This document shows, in pieces, positions 11,701 through 24,056 of a stretch of 64,000 nt of DNA; position 1 is the stretch's first letter; the number at the start of each line of letters is the position of its first letter. The DNA is taken from NCBI GenBank assembly GCA_020631735.1, contig CM036170.1, positions 66,169,737 through 66,233,736 on the forward strand, given 5' to 3'. This stretch comes from Saccharum officinarum. Its lineage: Eukaryota > Streptophyta > Magnoliopsida > Poales > Poaceae. The notes under the pieces were generated by a model. It searched no databases and was not told the origin of the DNA. It saw only the letters and a program-made list of their open reading frames with translations. A program made the position numbers and the translations under genes.

Positions 11701-13080
11701 AGATATCGTACTTAATCCTATTTTAGGTTTAGGCACGTGTCAATGCTTAGCCCTGCTTAGTACGGTAGAAGTCGGGTGATTTCCGGTCATCCGCGAGATG
11801 TAGGAAGGAGTCACGAGTGGCTTTATGGCTATCGTGGATGGAACCATGCTTAAAAATGAAATTGAGACCGGGCGGGAGTTCGATAGTACAGCCGCAAGAC
11901 ACTTCACGTCTTGGGTGTGGAGCTATGCCCGTCTGAGTCGTTTAAGGACCGATTCGCTGTACGTCCTTGAGTCATGTTGAACGCAGTCTAACACTTAGTT
12001 GGCCGGATAAGTCGTTCCGACCGCGAAGTCGAGTAGTATGGTTCAGGCCGGGAATCGAATGGTAGGTTACATCTTGGAGGAGAGAAAGGATGTGCTTGGG
12101 GACATTGGCGTGAGACCAAGGGGGGTTAGAGTCCCTATCACCTGGCAGAGTGTCGCCCTTGGGGACGCGACATTATTCGGGCCCGCGATTCCTGAACTGT
12201 ACAAAAGATGACCTGAGCAGCCCTCGCCAGGCGTGACTCGGTGAGTGTTAGAAATACCCCTCCAGCTGGATAGGAATTCGATTCGAATCGCCGTCGCTCC
12301 CGGTTAGTGAGCACTTGACTTGAGCAGCGGCAACGTAGATCTCATTAAATAAACTGGTGGTTAAGGGAATGATACAATGTTGCCACAATTCATAACTGCT
12401 CTGGATATAATGATGATAATTGTTTGATTATAATCAAGTGCATGTTTAGTACAGGTGCTAAGATAGATGACAGGTAAATGTTAAAAATAACTGCTAGTAC
12501 AGGCTACAAGAGTTTAAATTACTTATGCCTTTATGCAAAATGTTATGTCAGCTAGCCTCTTGTGTAAGCCTTGCATAATCCTTGGTGTCACTTTATTTCT
12601 GGTTTTCGACGGGTAAGTCTAGCTGAGTACATTCCAGTACTCAGGGTTTATTCCCTCCTGTTGCAGATGACATGCTTTATCAGGGATTCTGCAAGACGTG
12701 TCTCCACCCTGCGGGTGACGATGACTAGATCACAAGGGCGTGATCGTCTTTATGTACTTTCCTCATGCTTTTGCGGGTTGTCGATCATCCAGACTGGCAG
12801 TATTTATTTAACTAATGTGTGTGTTATGCTTCCGCTACTTTCAAACTTGGTTTGTAATATTTGCTACTCCGTGGTGTAAACTTATGTCAGAACTACTTGT
12901 GAAATGTATCGTATGATGTTGAATGTTGAATGATGCGATCCTGGTTGTAAGCAGTTTGGTTTGAAATCCTTCGTGATTTCGATTGACTACCGGGATTATA
13001 TGGGCTCAAGTTTGAAAATTTGAGCGCTTCGGTGCTTGTTTTCGTACTTGTGCTCTTATAATTTGGTCGGTTCTGTTACA
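8722..13080. mobile_element. 4.36-kb solo LTR of a long-LTR gypsy family
   Basis: It starts TGTAACACC and ends GGTTCTGTTACA. The 5-bp duplication GCAGC lies at 8717-8721 and 13081-13085, and deleting the element plus one duplication copy restores the gag frame (K-T-A-A-S-T-T). No RT, integrase or gag reading frame exists inside and no second LTR boundary was found, so it is best read as a solo LTR left by unequal recombination. LTRs this long are typical of Del/Tekay-type gypsy elements; that lineage is inference. The stretch near 11405-11585 reads GVTLLEFEPVIPEEN, a short ORF of unknown relevance. Confidence 0.8.
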
Positions 13081-16000
13081 GCAGCCTCCACAACGTCATC
13101 ACCAACAACTCAGCAGCGACCCGCTGCAAGTTCAGCAGCCCAACGCAATGTCTCGGGAGCTATATCTTCTTCTCAAAGCAGAGAAATTGTATGTCATAAA
13201 TGCCACGGACGTGGGCACATTGCTGCTCAATGCCCAAGCAAGAGGACCATGTTGTTGAATGAGAAAGGTGCATGGGAATCCGAGAGTGATCCGGAAGATG
13301 TTGGACCGATATTTGATGAAGAAATTGAGGAGGAAGGGAATGAGATACATCCTGAAGAAGGAGAACATAATTGCTTTATTTCTCTACGAGTGCTTAGTGT
13401 AACAGCAGACAAGGAAGACAATGGGCAGCGACATAATTTGTTCCATACCTGTGGACTAATCAAAGATAAGGTGTGTCGCATCATCGTTGATAATGGCAGC
13501 TGCAACAATATTGCTAACCAAGAATTGGTGGACAGATTGGGACTGAAACCATGGCGTCATCCTAGTCCATATAAGATGCAGTGGCTTAATGATTGTGGTG
13601 TGCTGCGTGTCAGTCATACTGTGACTGTACCATTCTCTGTTGGTAAATACAATGATCATGTGGAGTGCGACGTGGTGCCTATGCAAGCCTGCCAGTTGCT
13701 GCTCGGTCGACCATGGCTATATGATCGTGATGTCCAGATTTTTGGAAGGACCAACAAGCTGTCTTTTGTGTACAAAGGAGAGCGAATTTCCTTGCTTCCT
13801 TTGACACTGGAAGAAATTTTGAAGGATGATATCAAGAAGAAACAGTGCGAGAGCGAGCACCACTTGCGAGTGAGCCACAAAAATAGTAAGGAAGAGTGTC
13901 CACAGCCAAATCAAACCCCACAGCTGCAAAGAACCCAGAAACCGGGAAAAGAGGGTTTAGTAATGATGGCTAGGAAGGGGGATATCAAAGCATTGAGTGA
14001 ACCCGATGCCATGTTCTTTGTACTTCTGTACAAGGACACATTTATTTCTACTAATGCCTTACCCTCTACCCTACCGAGTACTATTTTGAATGTCTTGCAG
14101 GAATATGAAGATGTCTTTCCGGACGAAGTACCACCAGGGCTGCCACCTAAGAGAGGGATCGAGCATCAAATCGACTTTGTTCCTGGTGCGTCACTTCCGA
14201 ACAGGGCTGCATACCGCACCAACCCAGAGGAGACAAAAGAAATTCAGCGACAAGTGGCGGAGTTGATGAAAAAAGGGTATGTACAGGAAAGTCTTTCCCC
14301 TTGTGCTATCCCTGTTCTTTTAGTGCCTAAGAAAGATGGGTCTTGGAGAATGTGTGTGGATTGCCGCACAATTAACAACATCACAGTAAGATATAGGCAT
14401 CTCATTCCTCGCTTAGATGATATGCTTGATGAACTTAGTGGTGCTAATTTTTTCACTAAAATTGATTTAAGAAGTGGCTATCATCAGATTCGTATGAAAG
14501 AAGGAGACAAGTGGAAAACAGCCTTTAAAACAAAATTTGAATTGTATGAATGGTTAGTGATGCCCTTCGGTTTAACCAATGCACCTAGTACATTTATGCG
14601 ATTAATGAATCATGTGCTTAGAACTTTCATCGGTAAATTTGTTGTGGTTTATTTTGATGACATCCTAATCTACAGCAAGACTCTTGAAGAACATGTTGCA
14701 CATATCCAGAGCGTGCTTGCTGTCCTGCGTGAACAAAAATTGTACGCTAACCTTGAGAAGTGCACCTTCTGCACCGACAAGGTAGTTTTCCTTGGTTTTG
14801 TTGTTTCAGGACAAGGCGTGGAGGTGGATGATGAGAAAGTCAAGGCTGTACATGAGTGGATGCCTCCACAGAACGTGAGCCAAGTGAGAAGCTTCCTTGG
14901 ACTTGCTGGTTTCTACCGGCGATTCGTGAAAGATTTCAGCACGATCACTGCTCCAATCAATGAGCTGGCCAAGAAAGACGTACCTTTCAAATGGGGAGAA
15001 GCACAACAAAAGGCTTTTGAAGAATTAAAGAAGAAGCTCATAACAACCCCAGTCCTTGCACTTCCAGATTTCAACAAAACATTTGAAATTGAATGTGATG
15101 CAAGTGGAGTTGGGATTGGAGGCGTGCTGATGCAAGAAAAGAGACCAATTGCATTCTTCAGTGAAAAGCTAAGTGGTCCGACTTTGAATTATTCAGTTTA
15201 TGATAAAGAATTATATGCTCTCATTCGGAGTTTGGAAACTTGGCAACACTACCTTTATCCTAAAGAATTTGTGATACATTCAGACCATGAATCATTGAAA
15301 CATCTTAAGGGACAACTAAAACTGAATAAATGACATGCTAAGTGGAGTGAATTTATTGAGTCCTTTTCTTATATTGTCAAATATAAGAAAGGTCAAGACA
15401 ATATTGTAGCTGATGCTTTATCTCGACGTCATACTTTGCTCACACAACTTGATGCTAAAATTCTCGGATTGGAAAGTATAAAGGAATTATATGCCACTGA
15501 TTCGTACTTTGCTGAACCATATGCCAAGTGTGGTAATGGCAAAGGATGGGAAAAGTATCATGTGCATGATGGATTTTTATTTCGTGCCAACAAACTTTGT
15601 ATTCCAGATTGCTCTGTTCGAATTTTACTCGTGCAGGAAGCTCATGCAGGTGGACTTATGGGCCGTTTTGGAGCCAAGAAAATGGAGCAAGTGCTGGCCG
15701 ACCATTTCTTTTGGCCAAAAATGAGACGAGATGTAGAGAGACATGTTCTTCGCTGCGAAAAGTGCCACAAAGCTAAGTCTCGTCTGAACCCTCATGGTTT
15801 ATATACTCCTCTTCCTATTCCTAATGCACCTTGGGAGGACATTTCAATGGATTTTGTTCTTGGGTTACCACGGACCAAAAGGGGAAGGGATTCAATTTTT
15901 GTTGTGGTTGATCGTTTCAGCAAAATGGCATATTTTATTCCTTGCCACAAGAGCGACGATGCTTCCCATATTGCTGAATTATTTTTTAGGGAAATCGTGC

Positions 16001-17007
16001 GACTACATGGAGTGCCACGTACCATTGTGTCAGATCGTGACACCAAGTTCTTAAGCTACTTTTGGAAGACATTGTGGGGCAAACTTGGGACAAGACTGCT
16101 GTTTTCCACAACATGTCATCCACAAACGGATGACCAAACTGAAGTTGTGAATCGAACACTATCAATGTTGCTCCGAGCTGTCCTTAAGAAGAACCTGAAA
16201 CTATGGGAAGAAAGCTTGCCACATGTTGAGTTTGCATACAATAGGGCAGTACACTCGACCACTAGATTTTGTCCATTTGAAATTGTATATGGATTCACAC
16301 CCACTGCTCCAATAGATCTTTTGTCTTTACCCATGCAGGAATGTGTGAACTTCGACGCAAGCAAGCGAGCTGAATTTGTCAAGAACATTCATGATAGAGC
16401 TCGGGCCAATATTGAAAAGATGACCAAGAAGTATGAGAAGCACGCTAATAAGGGTCGCAGGAAGGTGTTGTTTGAACCAGGGGACTTGGTTTGGGTGCAC
16501 CTTCGAAAGGATCGTTTTCTAGAGCTGCGCAAGAGCAAGTTGCAACCCCGGGCTGACGGACCATTCAAAGTTCTACGCAAGATCAACGACAACGCTTATA
16601 AAATTGATCTGCCAAGTACTTATGGTGTGAGTGCTAGTTTCAATGTGTCCGATCTCTCTCCATTCTTTGGATTGGACGAGTCGGGGATGACTCTTTTTCA
16701 AGGGGGGGAGGATGATATGCCCACGCCGACCACTCCATCAAGTATACCGACTACATCAAGCAAGATGAAACAATCATCAAGTCAAGCTGCACCAGCTCAT
16801 GTCTTCGATGGACCAATTACTCGTAGCCGAGCTAAACAGCTACAACAAGAGGTGCACGCGCTACTTTGTGAAATTCCATTTATTAATGAGAATTATATAC
16901 TTCCTAAATCGTGCATGTTGCTATTACTCAGGTTCACCAAGGAGGATGACAAGGACACGTCGAGACTGAACCAGAGAGGAGAACTACATCGAACCAGTTT
17001 GGCCTAG
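13081..17007 (+). pseudogene. gypsy gag C-terminus and pol polyprotein, one nonsense codon
   Basis: In order: a CCHC zinc knuckle ([14 protein letters not shown], 13192-13233); an aspartic protease with DNGSCNNIA near 13489 in place of the usual D-[ST]-G; a reverse transcriptase with [13 protein letters not shown] near 14323 and catalytic YFDD near 14650; and RNase H with [11 protein letters not shown] near 15092. A TGA at 15331-15333 replaces the Arg expected in KLNK-R-HAKW. The integrase follows, with an H-H-C-C finger ending CEKCHKAKS near 15756-15782 and the DD35E core (D in SMDFV, D in VSDRD, E in QTEVVNR), then the [19 protein letters not shown] module near 16560. The frame continues through the 3' LTR to a stop at 17005-17007. 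Only one stop in over 1,300 codons suggests recent activity. Confidence 0.92.
16700..16712 (+). other. Polypurine tract of the gypsy element
   Basis: aagggggggagga directly precedes the 3' LTR and would prime plus-strand synthesis. It also lies inside the polyprotein frame. Confidence 0.8.
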
Positions 17008-17879
17008 CAAAACTGTCATGAAGAAACAGTCATATCTTTTGATTCATAGAAGCTGTGAAGGTCCATGAGCACTTGTTGGAAAGGTGTTGAAGTCAACTTT
17101 CTAATGCCACTAAGTGTCGAGTGCTTTAGAGCTCTCAGCTTGGCAGCCGAGTGCTTTTGGTGCAGACTGTTCATAAGATCAATGGTCAGCCTGATATCCA
17201 AGTTTCCGTGAGAAACTGTATCACTCTACAATATTTCATGAAGCATGCTACACATGGTGTGAAAGATTATCAAATTAGCTTTCCAACGCATTTGGTCCCG
17301 CGTCTTTTGGATGTTCCTAGGTGGAGCTATGATCAAAACATTGAAGACCACTCAAAAGGCCAGAAGACACGCGGGAAATTGACGACCACTGCATGAATGA
17401 TCAAGCCAGTTGGCCTTCCACCTTCCCACGTGGCTCTTTCAGTTTACATCTATTTTTAGAGACTAGTTGTTAGTATAAATACCCCTTATTTGTAAGCCAA
17501 AAGAAAGAAACCAACTTTTTTGATGAATTAAGATTATCCCAGTGATATTTGCAGCCGAGCTGCTTGAGTGTCTTACTCAACCCTTGTTCTTCCTTGTTCT
17601 TCTTGAACTTGTGGAGAGATCTCTCTGAGATCCACTAATTCGTGCTCTGCGGGTTCCAGTACGGCTGCCCCGTCTTATGTGGATTAGCTCCGGTTGTGGT
17701 TCTGCGGTCGTTCGGAGATCGAGTCGAAGTCTTCGCGGTTTCAGTGTCTCTCTCCCCGTCGCTTGGTCACAATCAACCTTGGCCAGGTGTAAAGCCTTTT
17801 CAGCAAGTTATCCCCGTTACCGAAACCTACTGATGTGAAGATCGGGCCACCCTTCGCCAAACCAATTCGATGCATATCA
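16713..17879 (+). repeat. 3' LTR of the gypsy element (1167 bp)
   Basis: Starts TGATATGCCC and ends GCATATCA, followed by CTCTC. The first 295 bp encode the end of the polyprotein. Confidence 0.93.
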
Positions 17880-17884
17880 CTCTC

Positions 17885-18650
17885 ATTGATGCATATGTGC
17901 AGCTTTCGACTGGTAAGGTTATGTGGGATGCACTTGAAGCCCGTTATGGCATTTCTAACGCCGGTTCTGAGCTGTACGTCATTGATTAATTTTATGACTA
18001 TCGAATGGTTGAGGGTCGTCCGGTAGTCAAACAGACCCATAAAATACAGGTACTGGTGAAGAAACTTGAGCTATTTGGGTGTGCACTTCTTGACAAGTTT
18101 GTGGCAAGCTGCATGATTGCAAAGCTGCCACCTTATTGGACTGATTTTGCTACTTCTCTGAAACACAAGAGGCAAGAGTTTAGTACTGCTGAGCTTGTTG
18201 GAACTCTAGATGTTGAGGACAAGGCTAGAGCAAAAGATGTCAAAGGCAAAAAAGTTGTTGAGGGGAGTTCTAGCGCACATGTGGTGCAAAAGAACCGTCC
18301 CAAACCACAAAAAAAGAAATTTTAGCAAGAGCTTAAGCAGAAGCCCACCACACCCTTCAAGAAGGGCAAGAAGATGAACAAGAAAAAGATGAATTATTTC
18401 ACTTGTGTCAAGACTGGGGACTTTTCTAGGGAGTGCCCTGAGGCTAAGTGGAAGCCTCCTCCACCACAGAAATCAGCCAACACCGTTGAGACTGAGGCAG
18501 CTACATCTGGGTATGGTAAATTTTTGCCTTCTGTATTTTCAGTTTGTCATTCACCTGATTGGTGGGTTGGTCAGGTGCAAATATTCATGTGTGTGATGAT
18601 ATTTTCTTGTTTTCTTTTTATCAGGTCGGGCGGGCTGGCTCCTTGTTGAT
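17885..18650 (+). pseudogene. copia gag, C-terminal part with degenerate zinc knuckle
   Basis: Continues the copia gag from 5708: SLIDAYVQL, DALEARYGISNAGSELY, a TAA, then FYDYRMVEGRPVVKQTHKIQ and the MIAKLPPYW segment. A TAG at about 18323 sits where Gln is expected. The zinc knuckle near 18390-18435 reads C-V-K-T-G-D-F-S-R-E-C, with its first and third metal ligands altered. Not functional. Confidence 0.82.
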
Positions 18651-21224
18651 GGGGAATGGGGCACGTGCGGCTGTTCGTGGTGTTGGTACGGTCGATCTGA
18701 AGCTTGCTTCGGGAAAGATCGTATAACTCAAGAACGTGCATCATGTCCCCTCAATAAAGAAGAACTTGATTAGTGGCTCCTATTGTGTCGTAATGGCTTT
18801 AAATTAGTGTTTGAATCGAACAAGTGTGTTGTTTCTAAATTTGGAACTTTTATTGGCAAGGGCTATGAGAGCGAAGGCTTGTTCCGCTTGTCTTTGGTTG
18901 ACACTTGTTTTAAGTCTGCGAACCTTGTGGTGAATAATGTTAGTTGCATGTCCCGCTTAGCTCGTTTAAGTTTGATTCCTAAATTTGATGTGGTCAAAGG
19001 TTCAAAGTGCCATGTGTGTGTTGAAGCGAAGCAACCTCGTAAGCCTCACAAGGCTGTTGTGGCAAGAGAGTTGGCACCCCTTGAATTAATTCATTCTGAT
19101 ATCTGTGAGATGAATGGGATTTTGATCAAAGGTGGTAAGAGATATTTTATTACTTTTATAGATGATTGCACTCGATTTTGCTATGTGTATCTAATGAGAA
19201 CTAAAGATAAAGCGTTGTATTATTTTAAAATCTATAAAGCTGAGGTATAGAATTAACTTGAGAAAAAAATCAAACGGTTGAGGTCTGATCGCGGGGGAGA
19301 GTATTTTTCTAATGAAATTTCTGAGTTTTACGCGGTGCACAGAATAATTTATGAGAGGACGCCACCATACTCATCACAGTCCAATGGGATTGCTGAGAGA
19401 AAGAACCGTACTCTAACTGATTTGGTGAATGCCATATTGAAGACTGCAGGTTTATCTAAGGAATGGTGAGGTGAGACTATTGACAGCAAGTCATGTCCTA
19501 AATAGAGTGCCCACAAAGAACAAAGAAATTACACCATTTGAGGAATGGGAGAAGAAGAGATTAAATCTCTCTTATCTGCGAACTTGGGGTCATTTGACAA
19601 AAGTGAATGTGCCAATAAACAAAAAGCGAAAGCTTAGACCAAAAGCTATAGATTGTGTTTTCCTTGGCTATGCCATACACAGTGTGGGCTATAGATTTTT
19701 AATAATAAATTCTAGTGTTTTTGAGATGGCTATTGATACAATCATGGAATTTAGAGATGCAACATTTTTTGAAGATGAATTTTCCATGGTAAATAATACA
19801 CCTAGCATGTCTAGTCATGATTCTATTTCTATCCCTAAATCTCATAAACCGGTTATACACGCTGATGATGAAGAAACTCTTGAAGAAATTCCTGAGGAGG
19901 ATAATAATATAGTCGCTCGAAAGAGTAAGAGATGGAGGGTTGTAAAATCATTTGGTGAAGACTTTATTATATACCTCGTGAAAGACACTCCCACAACTAT
20001 TGTTGAAGCATATTTCTCTCTTGACACTGATTTGTGGAAGGAAGCGGTGCAAAGTGAGATGGATTCTATTATGTCAAATGAGACTTGGGAAGTGGTTGAT
20101 CGTCCTTATGGATGTAAACCTGTGGGGTGCAAATGGGTATTCAAGAAGAAGCTTAGGCCTAATGGTACTATTAAAAAGTACAAGGCAAGGCTAGTGGCTA
20201 AAGGCTATACACAAAAGGAAGAAGATTATTTTGACACTTACTCACCAGTTGTCCGATTGACGACCATTTGCGTGCTATTATCCTTGGCTGCCTCACACGG
20301 TCTTCTCATTCATCAGATGGATGTTAAGATGACTTTCCTAAATGGTGAGATTGAGGAAGAGATCTATATGAATTAGCCCGATGGATTTGTTGCAAAAGGT
20401 CATGAGGGTAAGGTTTGTAAGTTGCTAAAATCCTTGTACGGCCTAAAGCAAGCCCCTAAGCAGTGGCATGAGAAGTTTGATAAGACTTTAACATCAGCCG
20501 GCTTTGCAGTGAATGAAGCTGATAAATGTGTATATTATCAGTATGGTGGAGGAAATGGTGTCATTTTGTGCTTGTATGTGAATGATATTCTAATCTTTGA
20601 AAATAATATTGAAGTAATTAAAGAAGTGAAAGAGTTTCTATCTAATAATTTTGAGATGAAAGACTTAGGTGAGGCTGATGTTATTATTAACATTAAGCTA
20701 TTGAAAGAAGAAGAAAATGGTAGGGTTACTCTTGTGCAGTCCCACTACGTGGAAAATGTGCTAAACTGTTTTGGGTACAATGATTGTGCGCCGGCTCCAA
20801 CTCCTTATGATCCAAGTGTGATATTGAGGAAAAATCATAGAATTTCAAGAGACCAATTGAGATATTTATAAATAATTGGCTCTCTCATGTATTTGGCTAG
20901 CGCCATTAGGCCTAATATCTCGTTTGCTATAAGCAAGCTAAGCCGGTTTGTGTCAAATCCAGGAGATACTCACTAGAGTGCTCTTGAGAGAGTAATACGC
21001 TATTTGAAAGGTACAATGAGTTATGGTATTCACTTTACCGGGTATCCAAGGGTACTAGAAGGTTATTGTGATGCTAATTGGATTTCTGATGCTGATGAGC
21101 TGTACGCCACAAGAGGATACGCGTTCCTGCTTGGAGGTGGCGCTGTTTCCTGGAAGTCTTGCAAGCAGACTGTCTTAACGAAGTCTATAATAGAAGCAGA
21201 ACTGACAGCATTGGATACCGCTGG
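18651..21224 (+). pseudogene. copia pol: protease remnant, integrase, RT and part of RNase H
   Basis: A pre-integrase region (near 18780-19080, C-H-V-C ligands) leads into the integrase core with D in HSDICEMNG and in IDDCTR, then RSDRGGEYFSNE and the SNGIAERKNRT segment carrying the catalytic Glu. The reverse transcriptase has WVFKKKLRPNGTIKKYKARLV near 20136, QMDVKMTFLNG near 20317 and YVND near 20575 in place of the catalytic YVDD. RNase H begins with EGYCDANW near 21058. In-frame stops occur near 19248, 19254, 19467, 20374, 20869 and 20974, so several domains are broken. The frame is interrupted at 21224 and resumes at 23199. Confidence 0.88.
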
Positions 21225-23193
21225 TGTAAGGTCTAAAAAGACTAGAGGGGGGTGAATAGCCTAATTAAAAACTTCTACAAGAAATACTTAACCATAAGTT
21301 AGTACGAAAGGTGGCGAAGCAAAAGCACTAGCTCTAACTAATTAAGCAAGCCACCTATACAAGTCTAGTACAAGGCTATCCACTAAACACAACAACAACT
21401 ACAAGCTAGAAACAAGAAGTAATACAAGAGAAGAGCTTTGAGTGATTATACCGCCGTATAGATATGAGAAGTACCAATAAATCAATCATACAGGAGAAGT
21501 CCTTGGAAGAGAATGACACAAGAATTTATCCCGAGGTTCACTTGCTTCCCGGCAAGCTACTCCCCGTTGTGGCGATACACCCACTTGTCGGTTCGCGAGC
21601 TAATCGACTATCAAGAGTCGAGCCCTCGGCGGGCGCCGCACAACCGCACACAAGATGGGAATCCTCCAAGCCACGAGCTTCACTAGAGTATCCAATTTAC
21701 GAACTCCCGCGAGGAAGGATCAAGAACCCCTTACAACACTTGGTGAGGGCTCCAACAATCTCCAATTGAGAGCTCAATCACCTCCGCTGCTCCAAGCCGT
21801 CTACCGTGTCGGGAAACACGGAAGAGTAACAAAAAATCCGCAGCAACTCGAAGATCAAGTGCCTCTAGAATGCAACTCTCAAGCAATGCACTTGAATCTC
21901 ACTCAATCTCACTCAAGATGTGCAACTAAGCAAAGAGATGAGTGGAGGGGTTGTTCTCTAGCTCAAAGTATGTCTCTAGGTCTCAAAATGTGCAAGAGTT
22001 CCCCTCAAACCCCGGCCAACATCTATTTATAACGAAGGGGTACGAAGCTAGCCGTTACGGACAACACAGTTCAAAACGTGCTGACCGGACGCACCGGTCG
22101 GGGTGACCGGACGCGTCCGGTCACTACAGGACAAGCGTGAACAGTGCGCGTCAGAAGTTACCGTTGCTATGACCGGACGCGCCCTAGCGTATGACCGGAC
22201 GCGCCCTAGCGTATGACTGGACGCGCCCTACCTGGCGTCCGGTCGAAGTCCAGTAAGCTCCCAGCACGACCGGACGCGTCCGATCGTACGTGACCGGACG
22301 CGCCGCGCGTCCGATCACCACTTTGCTGCTCTCTGCCCCTCTGGACGCCTGACCGGATATGTTGGTCCCATGAAGGACCAGACGCGCCGGTCGCGCGCTC
22401 TGCTTCTGCGCACAGGTGAACTGACCGGACGCGCTGGTCAGGCCAGACCAGCGTCCGGTCACTCACCCTAGGCGCGCTGACCGGATTGAACTGACCGGAC
22501 GCGTCCGGTCATACCGTGACCGCGTCCGGTGCAGCGTCCGGTCAGCACAGTGACCTCCGTTCGCCTCCGTTTCTTTTCCGACTTCCAGCGCAGTAGAAAA
22601 TAGGCGTTTCACTTCCCCAAAAAGCGCCGAATCCCGCCTCGCAAGCTCGGCGAGAGGGAGAGAAGAACCCAAACCCTTCTCTACCGCTCATACTCCACCG
22701 CCTTCATAAAAGTGCTAACACCACCATGTGTAAATCACCATGTGCATGTGTGTTAGCATTTCACAATCATTTTTCAAGGCGTTATGTTAGCTCTTTACTA
22801 GATCCTAATGCATATGCTCAAGACATTGATCTAGTGGCACTTGATTTCTGAGCTAACCGTGATTGCCCCTCTTGATAGTCGGCTATGTATCCTAAACCCG
22901 GTCAATCACTTCTCTACTCATCTTAGACCGGCAAAAGAAAAACCCTATGGTTATACCTTTGCCTTGCGCTCTTAGATCCTTCTCCACTTGATCATCATGT
23001 CCTTCCTTTTATGTGCATCTCCACCATGATCATCATTTCATGTCCATGCACCATCTCTTTGTGATCTTGTGGCCACCACTCCTTGCCACATACACCTTCA
23101 TCACATGTGTTGCTTATGTCTAACTCAAAACACTTAACACATGGCATTAGCAACTTGGTGTCATTAATTACCAAAACCAAACTTGGGCTTTCA
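21225..23193. mobile_element. 1.97-kb TG..CA insertion (solo LTR or LTR-like element)
   Basis: Begins TGTAAGGTCTAAAAAGAC and ends ACTTGGGCTTTCA, flanked by the 5-bp duplication GCTGG at 21220-21224 and 23194-23198. Removing it restores the copia RNase H frame (ALDTAGAEAEWLREL). The ends and duplication length fit an LTR, and no coding domain is visible. The stretch CTAGAGGGGGGTGAATAG near the left end recurs widely in plant genomes from memory, but I cannot assign a family. Confidence 0.72.
22080..22560. repeat. Cluster of accggacgcg / cgcgtccggt palindromic repeats
   Basis: About fifteen to twenty copies of the decamer gaccggacgc or its reverse complement gcgtccggtc, in both orientations and often fused into the perfect palindrome gaccggacgcgtccggtc. 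The block is CpG-rich in an AT-richer element. The short minus-strand ORFs here are readings of this repeat and not genes. Confidence 0.85.
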
Positions 23194-23505
23194 GCTGGCG
23201 CTGAAGCCGAGTGGCTTCGTGAACTCCTTATGGATTTACCGGTTATGGAGAAACCTATACCGGCTATTTTCATGAACTGTGGCAACCAAACTGTGATAAT
23301 AAAGGTGAACAGTTCTAGAGACAACATAAAGTCTACAAGACATGTGAAAAGGCGTCTGAAGACTATCAGAAAATTGAGAAACTCCAGAGTAATTTCATTG
23401 GACTATGTCCATACATCTAAGAATCTGGCATATCAGTTCACTAAGGGTCTGTCACGCAATGTGATAGAAGGTGCATCGAGGGAGTTGGGCTTGAGACCCA
23501 CTTGA
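23194..23505 (+). pseudogene. copia RNase H C-terminus
   Basis: Continues the copia polyprotein after the 21225-23193 insertion: WLRELLMDLPV, IIKVNSSRDN, HVKRRLKTIRKL, then LAYQFTKGLSRNVIE and the terminal GLRPT stop at 23503. This tail is intact in sequence. Confidence 0.85.
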
Positions 23506-24056
23506 ATTCATTCTATAGTGGTAACCTATCCTATGTGATCGGAGATCCCGTGAATTAGAATGGTGAAACAAGCTAGTGGATGACTGAGGGAGAGATTCCT
23601 TAGAATTAAGTCTAGCTCATTTGAGATGCAACATCTCTCCAATACTGTAAGACAGGTTGATTAAGTTTTTAATGTAATCCGAGTGGCTTGGTTAAGCAGG
23701 GATGTTGTCCTACAGAACATTCTATAAGGAACACACCTATATAAGTCCGATTGCTAGTCACAATCTACGAGATGCGGGTAATCTCTAGATACTCATGAAA
23801 AGGCCAAGAAGTACGACTTATATGCTTTAAAATAGAGATGATGCTCTTTGCAGCCTAGTATCAGTTAAGAGTTCTAGTGAAACTCATCTCACACAAAACT
23901 GTCAATTCAAGGCTTTGTCCATTGATCAGTTGTGGTTGAGTGTAGTTATTATTCTAGATAGATGTTCAACTTAACCGTCTCCATCGAAATACTGGTATAT
24001 AAAAGGATTGTGGTTCTGAGACCTATCTGCATCGAACCCTAGAGTTTGGTGGGGAT
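23506..24056 (+). other. copia 3' leader to polypurine tract
   Basis: Non-coding stretch between the pol stop and the 3' LTR. The purine-rich gagtttggtgggga at about 24042-24055 is the likely polypurine tract. Confidence 0.7.

Larger units (their letters stand above)
5709..17879 (+). mobile_element. Ty3/gypsy LTR retrotransposon (chromovirus-like), nested in copia gag
   Basis: It begins TGATATGCCC and ends GCATATCA, with the 5-bp duplication CTCTC at 5704-5708 and 17880-17884. Removing the solo LTR at 8722-13080 and one copy of its duplication gives about 7.8 kb. The gag-protease-RT-RNase H-integrase order is gypsy-type. The integrase C-terminus has a GPF/Y-type module but no visible chromodomain, and the reading frame continues about 98 codons into the 3' LTR. 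That arrangement resembles CRM-type chromoviruses, though lineage naming needs a phylogeny. The two LTRs differ at only about two dozen positions by eye (near 2%), so it is much younger than its copia host. Confidence 0.93.

Noticed and set aside
13132..13929. Minus-strand ORFs over gypsy gag-protease
   Set aside because: Shadows of the plus-strand polyprotein; no homology of their own.
22184..22672. Minus-strand ORFs with repeated RPV/DRT motifs
   Set aside because: They are translations of the accggacgcg palindrome array.
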